Part shown: piece by piece, positions 40,313 through 48,967 of the stretch
Layout: every line of letters begins with the position of its first letter
Position numbering within the stretch: position 1 is the first letter of the stretch
NCBI RefSeq assembly: GCF_000508185.1
Contig: NZ_AYOY01000141.1
Span: 1-53,507, forward strand
DNA from: Sphingobium sp. C100
GTDB taxonomy: Bacteria > Pseudomonadota > Alphaproteobacteria > Sphingomonadales > Sphingomonadaceae
DNA length: 53,507 nucleotides
Direction: 5' to 3'
The notes under the pieces: generated by a model
Database searches by the model: none
Told to the model about the DNA's origin: nothing
The model's input: only the letters and a program-made list of their open reading frames with translations
Made by a program: the position numbers and the translations under genes

Positions 40313-40345
40313 TAATCGGATCGACTAGCCCATCTAATCGGAACG
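40313..40345 (+). promoter_or_regulatory. T3SS island box E (tandem repeat, period 22 bp)
   Basis: TAATCGGATCG at 40313-40323 and TAATCGGAACG at 40335-40345; one extra base makes this copy's period 22. The second repeat ends 68 bp before the ATG at 40414. The first repeat and its following ACTAGCCC are identical with box D. Confidence 0.7.
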
Positions 40346-40413
40346 GCGAGCCCCTTTTTTCCTGCCTTGCGCCACAACGGCAACCACGTCGCGCAACCAA
40401 GGGAGCACCCGCC

Positions 40414-41853
40414 ATGACCGACCCCGTCGGCGATGCCGTCAACAACATTCATGACAAGCTCGACACGTCGGGCTGGTTCAACACCGTCACCAATGACGAA
40501 ACCCATGACGTCGTCAACACGCTGACGGCGCTTCCGGCCGATCAGGCCGACCAGGTGGTCGATCGGCTGGCGCAGTCGGGCGATCTCGACCGTGTCGCTC
40601 ATGAAGTCATGGACGGTGACTGGTTCGGCAATGGCGGCCTTTCGGGCGATGAGCGCCGCGCCTTTTTTGCCGACATGGCGGGTAAGCTGGATGGTGACAG
40701 CCTCGCCGCCATGAGCGACGCCTTCGCCGATTGCGACAATGGCGGCTTTGATCCCGTGACTGAACTGGGCCAGGCGGTCGCCACCCATGCCGCGCCCCAG
40801 ACCAAGGTCGACTATATCGCCGCGATGAAGGCGGGCGTCGATGATGCGACCCAGTCCAATTATGGTTTAGGCTATTCCAGCAGCCAGCTTCAGGATGGGG
40901 AGGCGACGGCGGTCGGCGATGTGCTCGGATCGCTGCGCGGCAGCTATGCCGAGGCCGGGTTCAACGCCATCGGCGACAAGCTGTCCGATGTGCTGACCTC
41001 CGCCGTCGACGGTCAGCTCATGACGGTCGCCAGCATGGCCGGGGCCAGCAATTCGATCAGCTGGAACGCCGACAGTTTCGAAGCGATCATGGGCGCTGCC
41101 GCCAGCAGCAACAATCCCGATCTCAAGGCGCAGATTTTCGACGCCGGCGTCCAGACCCTGCGCGAGGTGCGCGACACCAATAATGTCATCGGCGGCCTGA
41201 CCGTGGTGGGCAAGGACGACACGCTGCGCCAGATGACCGACGGCCTCACCGCCATCATTGACAGCGACACGACCGGCGTCATGCGCGAACTCACTTATAA
41301 CCAGCAGACCATGGATGGCTCCAGCTTTGCCGCTTATGCCAAGGAAATGCTGAATCAGGGCCGCGAAAAGGCACTGGGCCAGCAGATGGGTCGGCTACAG
41401 GTCGGGAACAACGCCACGGAAAATCCGGTCGATTATCTCGATCAGGTCGAAATCGTGTCCGGCACCGACCAGGAACGTCGCGCCAATGCCGGGGCGCTCG
41501 GCTATTTCGTGGGCGGCGTCTATGCCGCAACCACGGCACGGTCCGCCGATGTGGCCGAGCAGCGCGAGACCGTCACCGCTATCCTGAAATCCGCGCTTAC
41601 TGTGGTGGACAAGGTCGCCTCGCTGGGCGGACCGACTGGCCGGGTCGTGGCTGGTGGCGCAGCGGTTGGAAAGGAATGGATGCAGATCGCGGTCAAGAAC
41701 GCCATTGCCGATGAAGGCGCGGCCGCCGGCATCCGGCTGGAACGTGGCGCGCTGCCGGTCAATGACCGGACCGGCGAACTGGGCGTGGGTGACGCGGTCG
41801 CCAGCGCCTTTGAGGATCGGCTGGCGTCCGTCACCCGAACGGCGCAGCCCTGA
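40414..41853 (+). CDS. Putative large T3SS effector or translocator-like protein
   Basis: A 479-aa protein; ATG at 40414 (MTDPVGDAVNNIHDKLDTSG) with GGGAG upstream. No Sec signal. The first 120 residues hold repeating helical pairs (DVVNTLTALPADQADQVVDR, LAQSGDLDRVAHEVMDGDWF, GLSGDERRAFFADMAGKLDG), a pattern seen in large secreted proteins of unknown function. Residues about 355-450 contain hydrophobic, Gly/Ala-rich segments (NAGALGYFVGGVYAATTARS, KVASLGGPTGRVVAGGAAVG) that could insert in a membrane. It follows island box E and precedes a lipoprotein gene with a CTGA overlap. It could be an effector, a membrane-damaging toxin or a translocator; no catalytic site was recognised. Confidence 0.65.
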   Translation: MTDPVGDAVNNIHDKLDTSGWFNTVTNDETHDVVNTLTALPADQADQVVDRLAQSGDLDRVAHEVMDGDWFGNGGLSGDERRAFFADMAGKLDGDSLAAMSDAFADCDNGGFDPVTELGQAVATHAAPQTKVDYIAAMKAGVDDATQSNYGLGYSSSQLQDGEATAVGDVLGSLRGSYAEAGFNAIGDKLSDVLTSAVDGQLMTVASMAGASNSISWNADSFEAIMGAAASSNNPDLKAQIFDAGVQTLREVRDTNNVIGGLTVVGKDDTLRQMTDGLTAIIDSDTTGVMRELTYNQQTMDGSSFAAYAKEMLNQGREKALGQQMGRLQVGNNATENPVDYLDQVEIVSGTDQERRANAGALGYFVGGVYAATTARSADVAEQRETVTAILKSALTVVDKVASLGGPTGRVVAGGAAVGKEWMQIAVKNAIADEGAAAGIRLERGALPVNDRTGELGVGDAVASAFEDRLASVTRTAQP

Positions 41854-42296
41854 TCGGGCGGTCGGGCCTTGGCTGGATCGGGATGCTGGCGGCGATGACG
41901 GTCGGTGGGTGTGACGATGCGCCAAAGCCGGATCTGCCCCCCGTCCCGGCCCAGCTTGTCGCCAGCGATGAACTGCCTTTTGGCGATCGCATCAACGCAA
42001 AGCTGACCCGTGCCAGCAACACGGCGCGCGACCGGATGGAGCGGCGTTGGGGGCCGCTCGACGCGCGCGTCTATCTGTTGCCACGCGAGCAGGCGCAGGC
42101 TTTTCTGGCCGGGCTGTCCGCGCCGCCGTCGTCCGGCTGGACCGTCGAGAGCGCGCCCGAACGCCTACCGGACGGCAGCCTGCTGGCGGTCTATGTGCGG
42201 GACGGCCGGGTTCTGGCCTATCTGGTGCTGGATCAGGTGCAGGGCGCCCAGCTACCGGTGCAACGCCTGTATAACGAAGCGAAGGGCGGGCATTAG
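41850..42296 (+). CDS. Putative lipoprotein with likely CTG start; candidate immunity or accessory protein
   Basis: The only ATG (41883) would leave nine residues before the lipobox Cys (MLAAMTVGGC), too short for export. Extending the frame to CTG at 41850, which overlaps the TGA of the upstream gene, gives (M)IGRSGLGWIGMLAAMTVGGC, a proper lipoprotein signal. The 148-aa product then has a compact domain (ASDELPFGDRINAKLTRASN, RWGPLDARVYLLPREQAQAF, DGSLLAVYVRDGRVLAYLVL). No family recognised. It ends 4 bp inside the convergent kinase gene. Translational coupling to a putative secreted toxin suggests periplasmic immunity; a pilotin role is an alternative. Confidence 0.6.
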   Translation: MIGRSGLGWIGMLAAMTVGGCDDAPKPDLPPVPAQLVASDELPFGDRINAKLTRASNTARDRMERRWGPLDARVYLLPREQAQAFLAGLSAPPSSGWTVESAPERLPDGSLLAVYVRDGRVLAYLVLDQVQGAQLPVQRLYNEAKGGH

Positions 42297-43684
42297 CCGC
42301 CGTGCCGCCGTATCGGATCTAAATCCGCCGGCAGCGTCAACGTAACCAGCAGGCCGGGCTTCGCATCGCCCAGGCTGATGTCGCCGTCGTGCAGCCGCGC
42401 CACCGCTGCGGCCAGGGATAGGCCCAACCCCGCGCCAGTGATATGGCGCGCGGCGTCCAGCCGCGCAAAGCGCCGCAGTGCCTCGACCCGCCGTTCCTCC
42501 GCAATACCCGGCCCATTGTCGGCGACGCGGACGCGGACCATCCCCGCTTCCCGCCGCGCCGACAGATGGATGCGATCCCCACCATATTTCAATGCATTGT
42601 CGATCAGGTTGGACAATACCTGCCCGATGATCTCGCGATGCGATCGGATGGCGAGCCCTGGCGCTGCATCCACCACTATCTCCACATTCCTCTCGTCGGC
42701 AAGCGCGCCATACATGTCCTGGAAATCGTGCAGCAGCGCGGCGACATCGACGGGCACGAAGCTGTCGCGGCCGATCCCGGCTTCGGCCCGGCTGATGAGG
42801 AGCGCCGCATCCAGCATCCGCATCAGCGCGTCGCTCTCCTCCAGCGCCCGCTCGACCGCGTCGATCGCGGCATCGTCGCGACTGTGGTTCAGCGCATTGT
42901 CCAGCACCGCGCGCAACCTGGTGAGCGGCGATCGCAGGTCATGCGCCAGCCCGTCCGTCACCAGCCGCAATTCGCCCACCAGCCCCGTGATGCGGTCCAG
43001 CATCGCATTGATTGCCTGGCCCAGCGCATCGAACATGTCGCCGCTGTCCGTCAGCGCGATCCGGCGAGTCATGTCGCCCGTGCCGACGGCCGCCGCTGTA
43101 TCGATCACCGCGCGCAGACGTCGTTGGATGATCGCCGCCGACAGCCAGGCTGCGCCTGCCGCCAGTGGGATGGCGAGCAGCACCGCGCCCAGCAACGCGG
43201 CTTCCAGGAAGTCTGCGGCGCGCAGGTCATCCTCCACGACATGACCGACGAGCAGGCGGGTGCCGTCGGGGAAATGCGTGCTGACCATGCCGACCAGTTG
43301 AGGTTCGCGGCCGGGTCGATCGGCGCGGGCCAGTTCGCCCCTGCGCCAGTTTTCGGTCGGTCCGATCCCGTCCGGCCAGCGTTCCAGATTGCCCGCGACG
43401 CGGCGGCCATCGGGACTCATCAGCAGCAGCACCGCGCTTCCCTCCGGATCGGTCGCGATCCGGTGGCGCACGGTCGCCGCCGCCGCCGTCATGCCGGCCG
43501 CGGCGTAGGTTGCCGCGATATCATCCCGCAGGGCGACCGCGATTTCGCGATTGGCATGATCGACTGACCGGCTGGTAAACTGATGCACTGCCCAAAGCGC
43601 GAGCAGGACGCAGGCGATCTGCATCAGGAAAACCAGCCCGGCGAAGCGCCAGATGACCGAATGGCGCCAGCGCAACGGCGTCAT
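42293..43684 (-). CDS. Two-component sensor histidine kinase
   Basis: A 463-aa kinase starting MTPLRWRHSVIWRFAGLVFL, overlapping the regulator's stop (ATGA). First TM near FAGLVFLMQIACVLLALWAV; a periplasmic region of about 130 residues with VLLLMSPDGRRVAGNLERWP; second TM (LLGAVLLAIPLAAGAAWLSA); HAMP with GTGDMTRRIALTDSGDMFDAL-type text. The HisKA site is TDGLAHDLRSPLTRLRAVLD and the HATPase has NLIDNALKYGG, DNGPGI and GAGLGLSLA. It resembles the QseC/TctE and sphingomonad FeuQ/ActS-like class; the signal is unknown. It lies next to the T3SS island but need not control it. Confidence 0.92.
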   Translation of the reverse strand: MTPLRWRHSVIWRFAGLVFLMQIACVLLALWAVHQFTSRSVDHANREIAVALRDDIAATYAAAGMTAAAATVRHRIATDPEGSAVLLLMSPDGRRVAGNLERWPDGIGPTENWRRGELARADRPGREPQLVGMVSTHFPDGTRLLVGHVVEDDLRAADFLEAALLGAVLLAIPLAAGAAWLSAAIIQRRLRAVIDTAAAVGTGDMTRRIALTDSGDMFDALGQAINAMLDRITGLVGELRLVTDGLAHDLRSPLTRLRAVLDNALNHSRDDAAIDAVERALEESDALMRMLDAALLISRAEAGIGRDSFVPVDVAALLHDFQDMYGALADERNVEIVVDAAPGLAIRSHREIIGQVLSNLIDNALKYGGDRIHLSARREAGMVRVRVADNGPGIAEERRVEALRRFARLDAARHITGAGLGLSLAAAVARLHDGDISLGDAKPGLLVTLTLPADLDPIRRHGG

Positions 43685-44367
43685 GGCTCCTCGCTCAGCC
43701 GATAGCCCGCGCCCCGCACGGTATGGATCAGCGGCGCTTCGCCCTCTTCGTCGATCTTCCGCCGCAACCGGCTGATATGCACGTCGATGACATTGGTGCC
43801 GGGATCGAAATGATAGTCCCACACGCCTTCGAGCAGCATTGTCCGCGTCACCACCTGACCGCTGTGCCGCAACAGATAATCGAGCAGGCGGAACTCGCGC
43901 GGCTGAAGGTCGATGCTGCGTCGGCCACGCCTGACCCTGCGCGACAGCAGATCGACCTCCAGGTCGCCGCAGGACAGCAGGGTTTCAGGGGCCTGGCTCG
44001 CCATGGTCCGCCGCAAAATGATGCGCAGCCGGGCGAGCAGTTCGGCAAAGGCGAAGGGCTTGGTCAGATAATCGTCCGCCCCGCCAGTCAGTCCTTTCAC
44101 CCGCTCGTCCGCACTCGCCAGCGCCGACAGGATGATGACCGGCGTGGCGATACCCGCGGCGCGCATCGCGGCAAGCACCGCCATGCCATCCATGGCCGGC
44201 AACATCCTGTCCAGGATGATGGCGTCATGGCTTGCATCGGTGGCCAGGAATAATCCGTCCCGCCCATTATCGGCCCGGTCGACGGTGAAGCCCTCTTCCT
44301 CAAGGCCCCTGGCGATATAGTCCGCCGTGGTGGCGTCATCCTCGATCAGCAGGATCTTGTAGCTCAT
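43681..44367 (-). CDS. OmpR-family response regulator
   Basis: A protein of 228 aa from MSYKILLIEDDATTADYIAR; an ATG 9 bp earlier (MTS-) is equally possible. Receiver domain with IEDD, the phospho-Asp in AIILDRMLPAMDGMAVLAAM and the Lys in YLTKPFAFAELLAR; winged helix with EFRLLDYLLRHSGQVVTRTM, VIDVHISRLRRKI and HTVRGAGYRLSEEP. It belongs to the QseB/CusR/PhoP-like branch. It forms a coupled operon with the kinase downstream. Confidence 0.93.
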   Translation of the reverse strand: MSYKILLIEDDATTADYIARGLEEEGFTVDRADNGRDGLFLATDASHDAIILDRMLPAMDGMAVLAAMRAAGIATPVIILSALASADERVKGLTGGADDYLTKPFAFAELLARLRIILRRTMASQAPETLLSCGDLEVDLLSRRVRRGRRSIDLQPREFRLLDYLLRHSGQVVTRTMLLEGVWDYHFDPGTNVIDVHISRLRRKIDEEGEAPLIHTVRGAGYRLSEEP

Positions 44368-44464
44368 GGATGTCATCGCCTTCTTCCGCTGCGGCTGCCG
44401 GTGGCCAGCTTGGCCATTCCGCGCCCGAGGGCAAGTCCCTCATGTGCCGCGCGACCCCCATCGC

Positions 44465-45175
44465 TCATGGCGTGCGGATCGCACCGACGCCATTCATCAG
44501 CGCCGCGCTGACCGCGATCGCATCCTCCCTGCGCAGATGGTCGCCGGGATGGGAAATGGTCACGGCGTTGGCCTGACGAAGCAGAGGACAAAGGCTGGCC
44601 GTGTCCCGCGCTGCCCGGACGCAGAGCACGGGTGTCCAACTCAACCGTCGCGCCGCCGTCACGGCATCTTCTTGTGGTTCGCCAAGCGACAGCAGGCCGG
44701 CGGGGGAAGCGCGCCACTGGCGGGTCAGACCCGGTCCGATCAACGCGACCAGAGCGATTCTACGGCGAAGACTGCCCGGCACATAAGGAAGGGAGGGCGC
44801 GATCACATCTGCGCCGAAGGACTCGCCGATCAGCAGCAGACGCGCGCCGGGATCAAGGGTCAGAGCGCGGCGCAGTCCCTGCACGATCATCGCGCCGGTT
44901 TCTTCGGGCGTGCGCCGGATACGGAAGAAATGCAGGCTGTTCCCGCTCACGACCTGCACGCCTCGTGCGGCAAGCTGGTCGGCAATCGCGCTGTCCATCC
45001 CCCAGCCCGGCCCCATGTCGCCCGACAGATAGAGCGCCACCAGATGCTGACCGACCGGTTTGCTCGCGTTTTTCACCCGTACGCGGACAAAATCAGCGCC
45101 GCCAATATAGCCGATATGCCATAGTGAAAGAAGAAGAGCGGCCGCCGCCGCCATCACCCCTGCAAATCTCGTCAT
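44465..45175 (-). CDS. VirJ/AcvB-family serine hydrolase
   Basis: A 236-aa exported protein with an N-terminal hydrophobic signal (GVMAAAAALLLSLWHIGYIG). Family motifs: LVALYLSGDMGPGWGMDSAI, VVSGNSLHFFRIRRTPEETG, LLLIGESFGADVIAPSLPYV (nucleophile Ser in GESFGAD) and a C-terminal His in GDHLRRED. AcvB/VirJ proteins of Agrobacterium and Rhizobium are periplasmic; AcvB hydrolyses lysyl-phosphatidylglycerol made by LpiA/MprF. No lpiA lies in the window. Its neighbour is a two-component system, possibly sensing envelope state or acidity. Confidence 0.8.
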   Translation of the reverse strand: MTRFAGVMAAAAALLLSLWHIGYIGGADFVRVRVKNASKPVGQHLVALYLSGDMGPGWGMDSAIADQLAARGVQVVSGNSLHFFRIRRTPEETGAMIVQGLRRALTLDPGARLLLIGESFGADVIAPSLPYVPGSLRRRIALVALIGPGLTRQWRASPAGLLSLGEPQEDAVTAARRLSWTPVLCVRAARDTASLCPLLRQANAVTISHPGDHLRREDAIAVSAALMNGVGAIRTP

Positions 45176-45441
45176 CGAACCGCCGCGCGGTGCGCGTATC
45201 CTTGTGCGCTGGAAATGATCGGCCTGGCCATCCTGTTATCCGCCGATGCGGAGAGGCGGCACGACAGGGGGACGTGCCGCCTCTCACTCCTTTGGCCATG
45301 CAGGTGGCCGACCCCGCTTCTAGGGGCGGCGAGCCAACCGGCCCATGGGCGCATCATTACGATTTTGTCATGCGCGACAAACAGGGCGCGCGCCCACCGC
45401 TTCGTCGTCGGCTAAAGGACGGCTGGCAGCGCGCCGGGCGC

Positions 45442-46512
45442 TCAGGCAGCCTGCCCGTTCAGGCCTCTGCTGGGACCGGCGGCCGCAATGATCCGTTCGG
45501 CCATTTCATCGGCGACCAGGGCCGGAGAACGACTCTCGCGTCGAGCCTGCTCCAAAATCTCGGCGATCCTAGGACCGATCTGGCCGACACGCGTCAGAAC
45601 GCTCGCCTGATCCTCGCCCAGATATTCGGCCGAAACGCTGATGATGCCGCCGGCGTTGACGACATAGTCGGGCGCATAGGCGATGCCCCGGCTCAGAAGC
45701 TGCTGGGCGATCTCCGGCGTTTCGAGCTGGTTGTTGGCCGCGCCGCAGACCAGCCGCGCCTTCATCGCCGCAACGCTGTGTGCGGTGAGCGCGCCGCCCA
45801 GCGCGCAGGGCGCGAAGATGTCGGCATCCGCCGCAGCAATGTCCGCCACATCCACGATGGTGGCGCCCAGCAATTCGCCCAGCGCCTCGCGCCGCCGCGG
45901 GTCGATGTCGGCGATTACCAGCCGCGCGCCGGCCTCGGCCAGGCGTCGGCACAATCCGGCGCCGACATTGCCCGTGCCCTGGACGGCAACGGTCAGGTCG
46001 GACAGTTCCGCACCCAGCGTCAGCCGGGCGGCGGTGCGCATCGCGTCGAACACGCCCGCCGCGGTCCAGGGCGACGGGTCGCCGCCAGCCTGGTCTTCCG
46101 ACGGATCAAGCCCTGCGACATGGCGGGTCATGGTCGCCACTTCCTGCATGTCAGCGACGCTCGTGCCGACATCCTCGGCGGTGACATACAGGCCATTCAA
46201 GCCCTCGACCGCACGGCCGAAGGCGCGGAACAGCGCACCGCGATCAAACTCCCCTTCGGGATAGCGCAGCACTGCCTTGCCGCCGCCAAAGGGCAGGCCC
46301 GCCAGCGCATTTTTGTAGCTCATGCCCTCGGCCAGCCGGGCTGCATCCTCGAACGCCGCATCGGCATCGGGATAGCGCCAGAACCGACAACCGCCGGCCG
46401 CCGGACCAAGCGCCGTGGAATGAATTGCGATCACGCCGTCCAGCCCGGTTTCGGGGTCGAGCAGGCGCACCGACTGCATCGGCGGGTTCATGCGGGCAGG
46501 GCGAGCGACCAT
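45442..46512 (-). CDS. Leucine/phenylalanine/valine dehydrogenase
   Basis: A 356-aa enzyme; the start MVARPARMNPPMQSVRLLDP has AAAGGAG upstream, and the frame's upstream extension is spurious. Motifs of the Glu/Leu/Phe/Val dehydrogenase family: STALGPAAGGCRFWRYPDAD, MSYKNALAGLPFGGGKAVLR with the catalytic Lys pair, YVTAEDVGTSVADMQEVATM, and the NAD-binding VAVQGTGNVGAGLCRRLAEA. PDYVVNAGGIISVSAEY is near the C-terminus. It reversibly deaminates branched or aromatic amino acids with NAD. It is divergent from an Lrp/AsnC regulator that most likely controls it. Confidence 0.92.
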   Translation of the reverse strand: MVARPARMNPPMQSVRLLDPETGLDGVIAIHSTALGPAAGGCRFWRYPDADAAFEDAARLAEGMSYKNALAGLPFGGGKAVLRYPEGEFDRGALFRAFGRAVEGLNGLYVTAEDVGTSVADMQEVATMTRHVAGLDPSEDQAGGDPSPWTAAGVFDAMRTAARLTLGAELSDLTVAVQGTGNVGAGLCRRLAEAGARLVIADIDPRRREALGELLGATIVDVADIAAADADIFAPCALGGALTAHSVAAMKARLVCGAANNQLETPEIAQQLLSRGIAYAPDYVVNAGGIISVSAEYLGEDQASVLTRVGQIGPRIAEILEQARRESRSPALVADEMAERIIAAAGPSRGLNGQAA

Positions 46513-46593
46513 GATCTTCTCCTTTGAACTATCGTCAGGGCTTATGCAGGGTTTCGAATGAAGAATCTTGCCCGATATGGCTGGCCGCTTTCG

Positions 46594-46610
46594 CAAATTG
46601 GGATGATTTG
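46594..46610. promoter_or_regulatory. Palindrome in the dehydrogenase/Lrp divergent promoter
   Basis: CAAAT-TGGGATG-ATTTG is a 17-bp inverted repeat between the divergent amino acid dehydrogenase and the Lrp-type gene, 29 bp before the latter's ATG. The length and AT-rich arms suit an Lrp/AsnC-family operator. It is the best candidate in the 126-bp gap. Confidence 0.45.
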
Positions 46611-46638
46611 TCCGCGATAATCGCATATCGAGGACATT

Positions 46639-47100
46639 ATGATCGAACTTGACCATTTCGAGCGGAAGATCCTCCGCGAATTGCAGCGCGACGCCAGCCA
46701 GACCACGGCGCAGATCGCGGAGAAGGTAGGGCTGACGCCATCGCCTTGCTGGCGTCGCATAGACCGGCTTGAGCGGGAGGGATTGATCCGCAAGCGCGTC
46801 GCCATGCTCGACCGGCGAAAGATCGGCCTCAATGCGCAGATTTTCGCGCAAGTGAAACTCGACGCCCATGGTCGCGCCAATCTCGAAGACTTCAGCGCCG
46901 CCATTGGTGCTTTTCCCGAGGTTCTCGAAGCCTATGTCCTGATGGGCACGATGGATTTCATGCTGCGCATCGTCACGCGGGACATTGATGCCTATGAACG
47001 TTTTTTCTTCGAACGGCTCAGTAACTTGCCGGGTGTCCAGGAAATTCATTCCACCGTTGCCCTGTCCGAAATCAAATCGACCAACGAACTGCCGATATGA
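46639..47100 (+). CDS. Lrp/AsnC-family transcriptional regulator
   Basis: A 153-aa protein with the N-terminal HTH (LDHFERKILRELQRDASQTT, QIAEKVGLTPSPCWRRIDRL) and the C-terminal RAM effector domain (AQVKLDAHGRANLEDFSAAI, VLEAYVLMGTMDFMLRIVTR, PGVQEIHSTVALSEIKSTNE). SPCWRRI is typical for the branch that regulates amino acid dehydrogenases (BkdR/LdhR-like). It is divergent from the dehydrogenase gene and probably senses its substrate amino acid. Confidence 0.93.
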   Translation: MIELDHFERKILRELQRDASQTTAQIAEKVGLTPSPCWRRIDRLEREGLIRKRVAMLDRRKIGLNAQIFAQVKLDAHGRANLEDFSAAIGAFPEVLEAYVLMGTMDFMLRIVTRDIDAYERFFFERLSNLPGVQEIHSTVALSEIKSTNELPI

Positions 47101-47119
47101 TCACGCACCCACGCCGGCC

Positions 47120-48967
47120 TCAATAGCCCACGGCATAGCCCATGCGGCGCGGATCGGCGCCGCCCAGTCGGTCGCCGCCCGGCTCGGCCAGCACGCCTTG
47201 AATGCTGCCGATCGCATAAGGGCCGACCCGTTCCACCTTGTGCCCTATGGTCGCAAGGCTCGCGATGAGCGGATCGGGAAAGCGGCTTTCCATCTGCACG
47301 GTAATCGCGGCGCCGGGCTTGTAGAAACTGGGGCTGGCATGAAGCGCAAAGCGCGGCGCCTCGATAGCGGCCTGGATCGGCATGGCGCGGTCGATGATGT
47401 TGACCAGAAACTGGAACTCCGTTTGCCCGATCGTCTCGCCCCCCGGCGTGCCGCAGACCAGCTTGAGCCGGCCTTGGTCCAGCACGATGATGGGCCCATT
47501 GCCCAGCAATGCGCGCTTGCCCGGTGCGACCTTGTTCGGGTGGCCGTCATAGGGCGCGGTCGATCCGATCCGCAGCCCGTTGTTGCAGAGCAGGCCAGTG
47601 TCACCCATCACGACCGACGTGCCAAAGCCGCCGCCCACCGTTGTCGTGACGGCGATCGCATTGCCCTCCGCATCGACCACCGACAGGCTGGTCGTGTCGC
47701 CGCCCCGCGATAGTTCGTCGGCCATCGCCAGCAATGCCGGGCGCGGCTGCATGGCCAGTTGCGCGCCTTCCGGGAAAGCGATCGCCCGCGCCCGGTCGAT
47801 CAGCGCGCGGCGCCGAGCGGCAAAATCCTTGGACAACAGCCGCGCCACCGGCACCTCCACGACGCGCGGGTCGCCGGCATAGCGATAGACGTCCGCCTTG
47901 GTGACCTTTATCGCCTCGATCAGCAAATGCGTCAGCGCCGGATCGTCGGCGGGCAGCGCGGCCAGATCCCATCCCTCGACGATGTTGAGCTGTTCGCACA
48001 GTTCCAGCCCCGTTCGCGACGTCAACGGACTGCAATGGACGTCGAGACCGCGATAGCGGGTCGACACCGGATCTTCCCAGAGCGGGCGATAGGCCGCCAT
48101 GTCCGCCATCCGCAACCAGCCGCCATTGGCTTGCGAAAAGCGCGTCATCTCCTGCGCGACCGGCCCGGCGTAAAAATGATCATAGGCGGTTTGCAGCGCC
48201 CGGTCGCGATCGGCGCCCCCGGCCAGCGCGCGCGCTTCGGCATCGACCAGCGACTGGAAGGTGCGCGCCAGCGGCAGGTTGCGGAACAGCGCGCGGGGCT
48301 TCGGCGGCGCGCCACCGGGCAGGAAGATCGCCGCGCTGGTCGGATAGCGGGCAAGCACGGCCTGCTGGCGACGGATGAAGAAAGCGATCGAGGGGTCCAG
48401 GGGATGACCGTCGCGGGCATAGCCGATCGCCGGCTCCAGCAGGGTTGAAAGCGGCAGCCGCCCGAACCGCCGCGCCAGCGCGATCCAGCCGCCAAAGGCC
48501 CCCGGCACGGCGACAGCCTTGTGTCCGCTGTCCAGTTCCACCGGGTCGACCTGCGGATCGAGCAAGCCCGGCGCGCCGCCGGTGAAGGCCAGCGAATGCA
48601 CCCTGCCAGTGTTGCGGTCGAGACAGGTGGCAAACCCGTTGCCCGCCGCGCTCGACGCCCAGGGTTCGACGACATTCATTACCGCCATGGCGGCCACGGC
48701 GGCATCCGCAGCACTGCCGCCCCGCATCAGCATCCGCGTCCCGGCCATGGCGGCAAGGGGATGGCCGGCGGCGACGCCGCCATGCGGCATCGGCACCTCT
48801 ATTCGATGCGCGGGAACGATGGCGGCCCCGGTGCGCGGCGCGTCGGGCGCGCGTTCGCCCGACTGCCCCATCGCTGCGCCGGGCAGCGCCGCCAACGCCC
48901 CCGCGCCCAGCCCACCGCCGATCAGTGCGCGGCGGCTGAGCCAGGCGGCCGGATCGCCCTCTTTCAT
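47120..48967 (-). CDS. ggt: Gamma-glutamyltransferase, Tat-exported
   Basis: A 615-aa Ntn-hydrolase precursor. The ATG overlaps the receptor stop. A twin-arginine signal (LSRRALIGGGLGAGALAALPGAAMG, with SRRALI) sends it to the periplasm folded. GGT motifs: HPLAAMAGTRMLMRGGSAAD, LAFTGGAPGLLDPQ, and the autocleavage/catalytic Thr in GDTTSLSVVDAEGNAIAVTT. LLGNGPIIVLDQGRLKLVCG and TPGGETIGQTEFQFLVNI follow. It hydrolyses or transfers gamma-glutamyl groups of glutathione and gamma-glutamyl peptides. Operon coupling to a TonB receptor suggests processing of an imported peptide-like compound. Confidence 0.92.
   Translation of the reverse strand: MKEGDPAAWLSRRALIGGGLGAGALAALPGAAMGQSGERAPDAPRTGAAIVPAHRIEVPMPHGGVAAGHPLAAMAGTRMLMRGGSAADAAVAAMAVMNVVEPWASSAAGNGFATCLDRNTGRVHSLAFTGGAPGLLDPQVDPVELDSGHKAVAVPGAFGGWIALARRFGRLPLSTLLEPAIGYARDGHPLDPSIAFFIRRQQAVLARYPTSAAIFLPGGAPPKPRALFRNLPLARTFQSLVDAEARALAGGADRDRALQTAYDHFYAGPVAQEMTRFSQANGGWLRMADMAAYRPLWEDPVSTRYRGLDVHCSPLTSRTGLELCEQLNIVEGWDLAALPADDPALTHLLIEAIKVTKADVYRYAGDPRVVEVPVARLLSKDFAARRRALIDRARAIAFPEGAQLAMQPRPALLAMADELSRGGDTTSLSVVDAEGNAIAVTTTVGGGFGTSVVMGDTGLLCNNGLRIGSTAPYDGHPNKVAPGKRALLGNGPIIVLDQGRLKLVCGTPGGETIGQTEFQFLVNIIDRAMPIQAAIEAPRFALHASPSFYKPGAAITVQMESRFPDPLIASLATIGHKVERVGPYAIGSIQGVLAEPGGDRLGGADPRRMGYAVGY

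Noticed and set aside
18751..40345. Reading the CTARTCGGATCG repeats as a CRISPR array or REP element
   Set aside because: They occur only as pairs at promoters, with no array of spacers, and the copies found are all oriented towards the downstream gene.
17014..42296. Possibility that the export genes are flagellar
   Set aside because: There is a secretin (SctC), an SctJ lipoprotein, SctK/SctL/SctP, and no flagellin, hook, basal-body rod or motor genes; only the FliO-like gene is flagellar in character.
44632..46527. 631-codon plus-strand open frame
   Set aside because: It runs antisense to the VirJ-like and dehydrogenase genes and has no coherent domain content.
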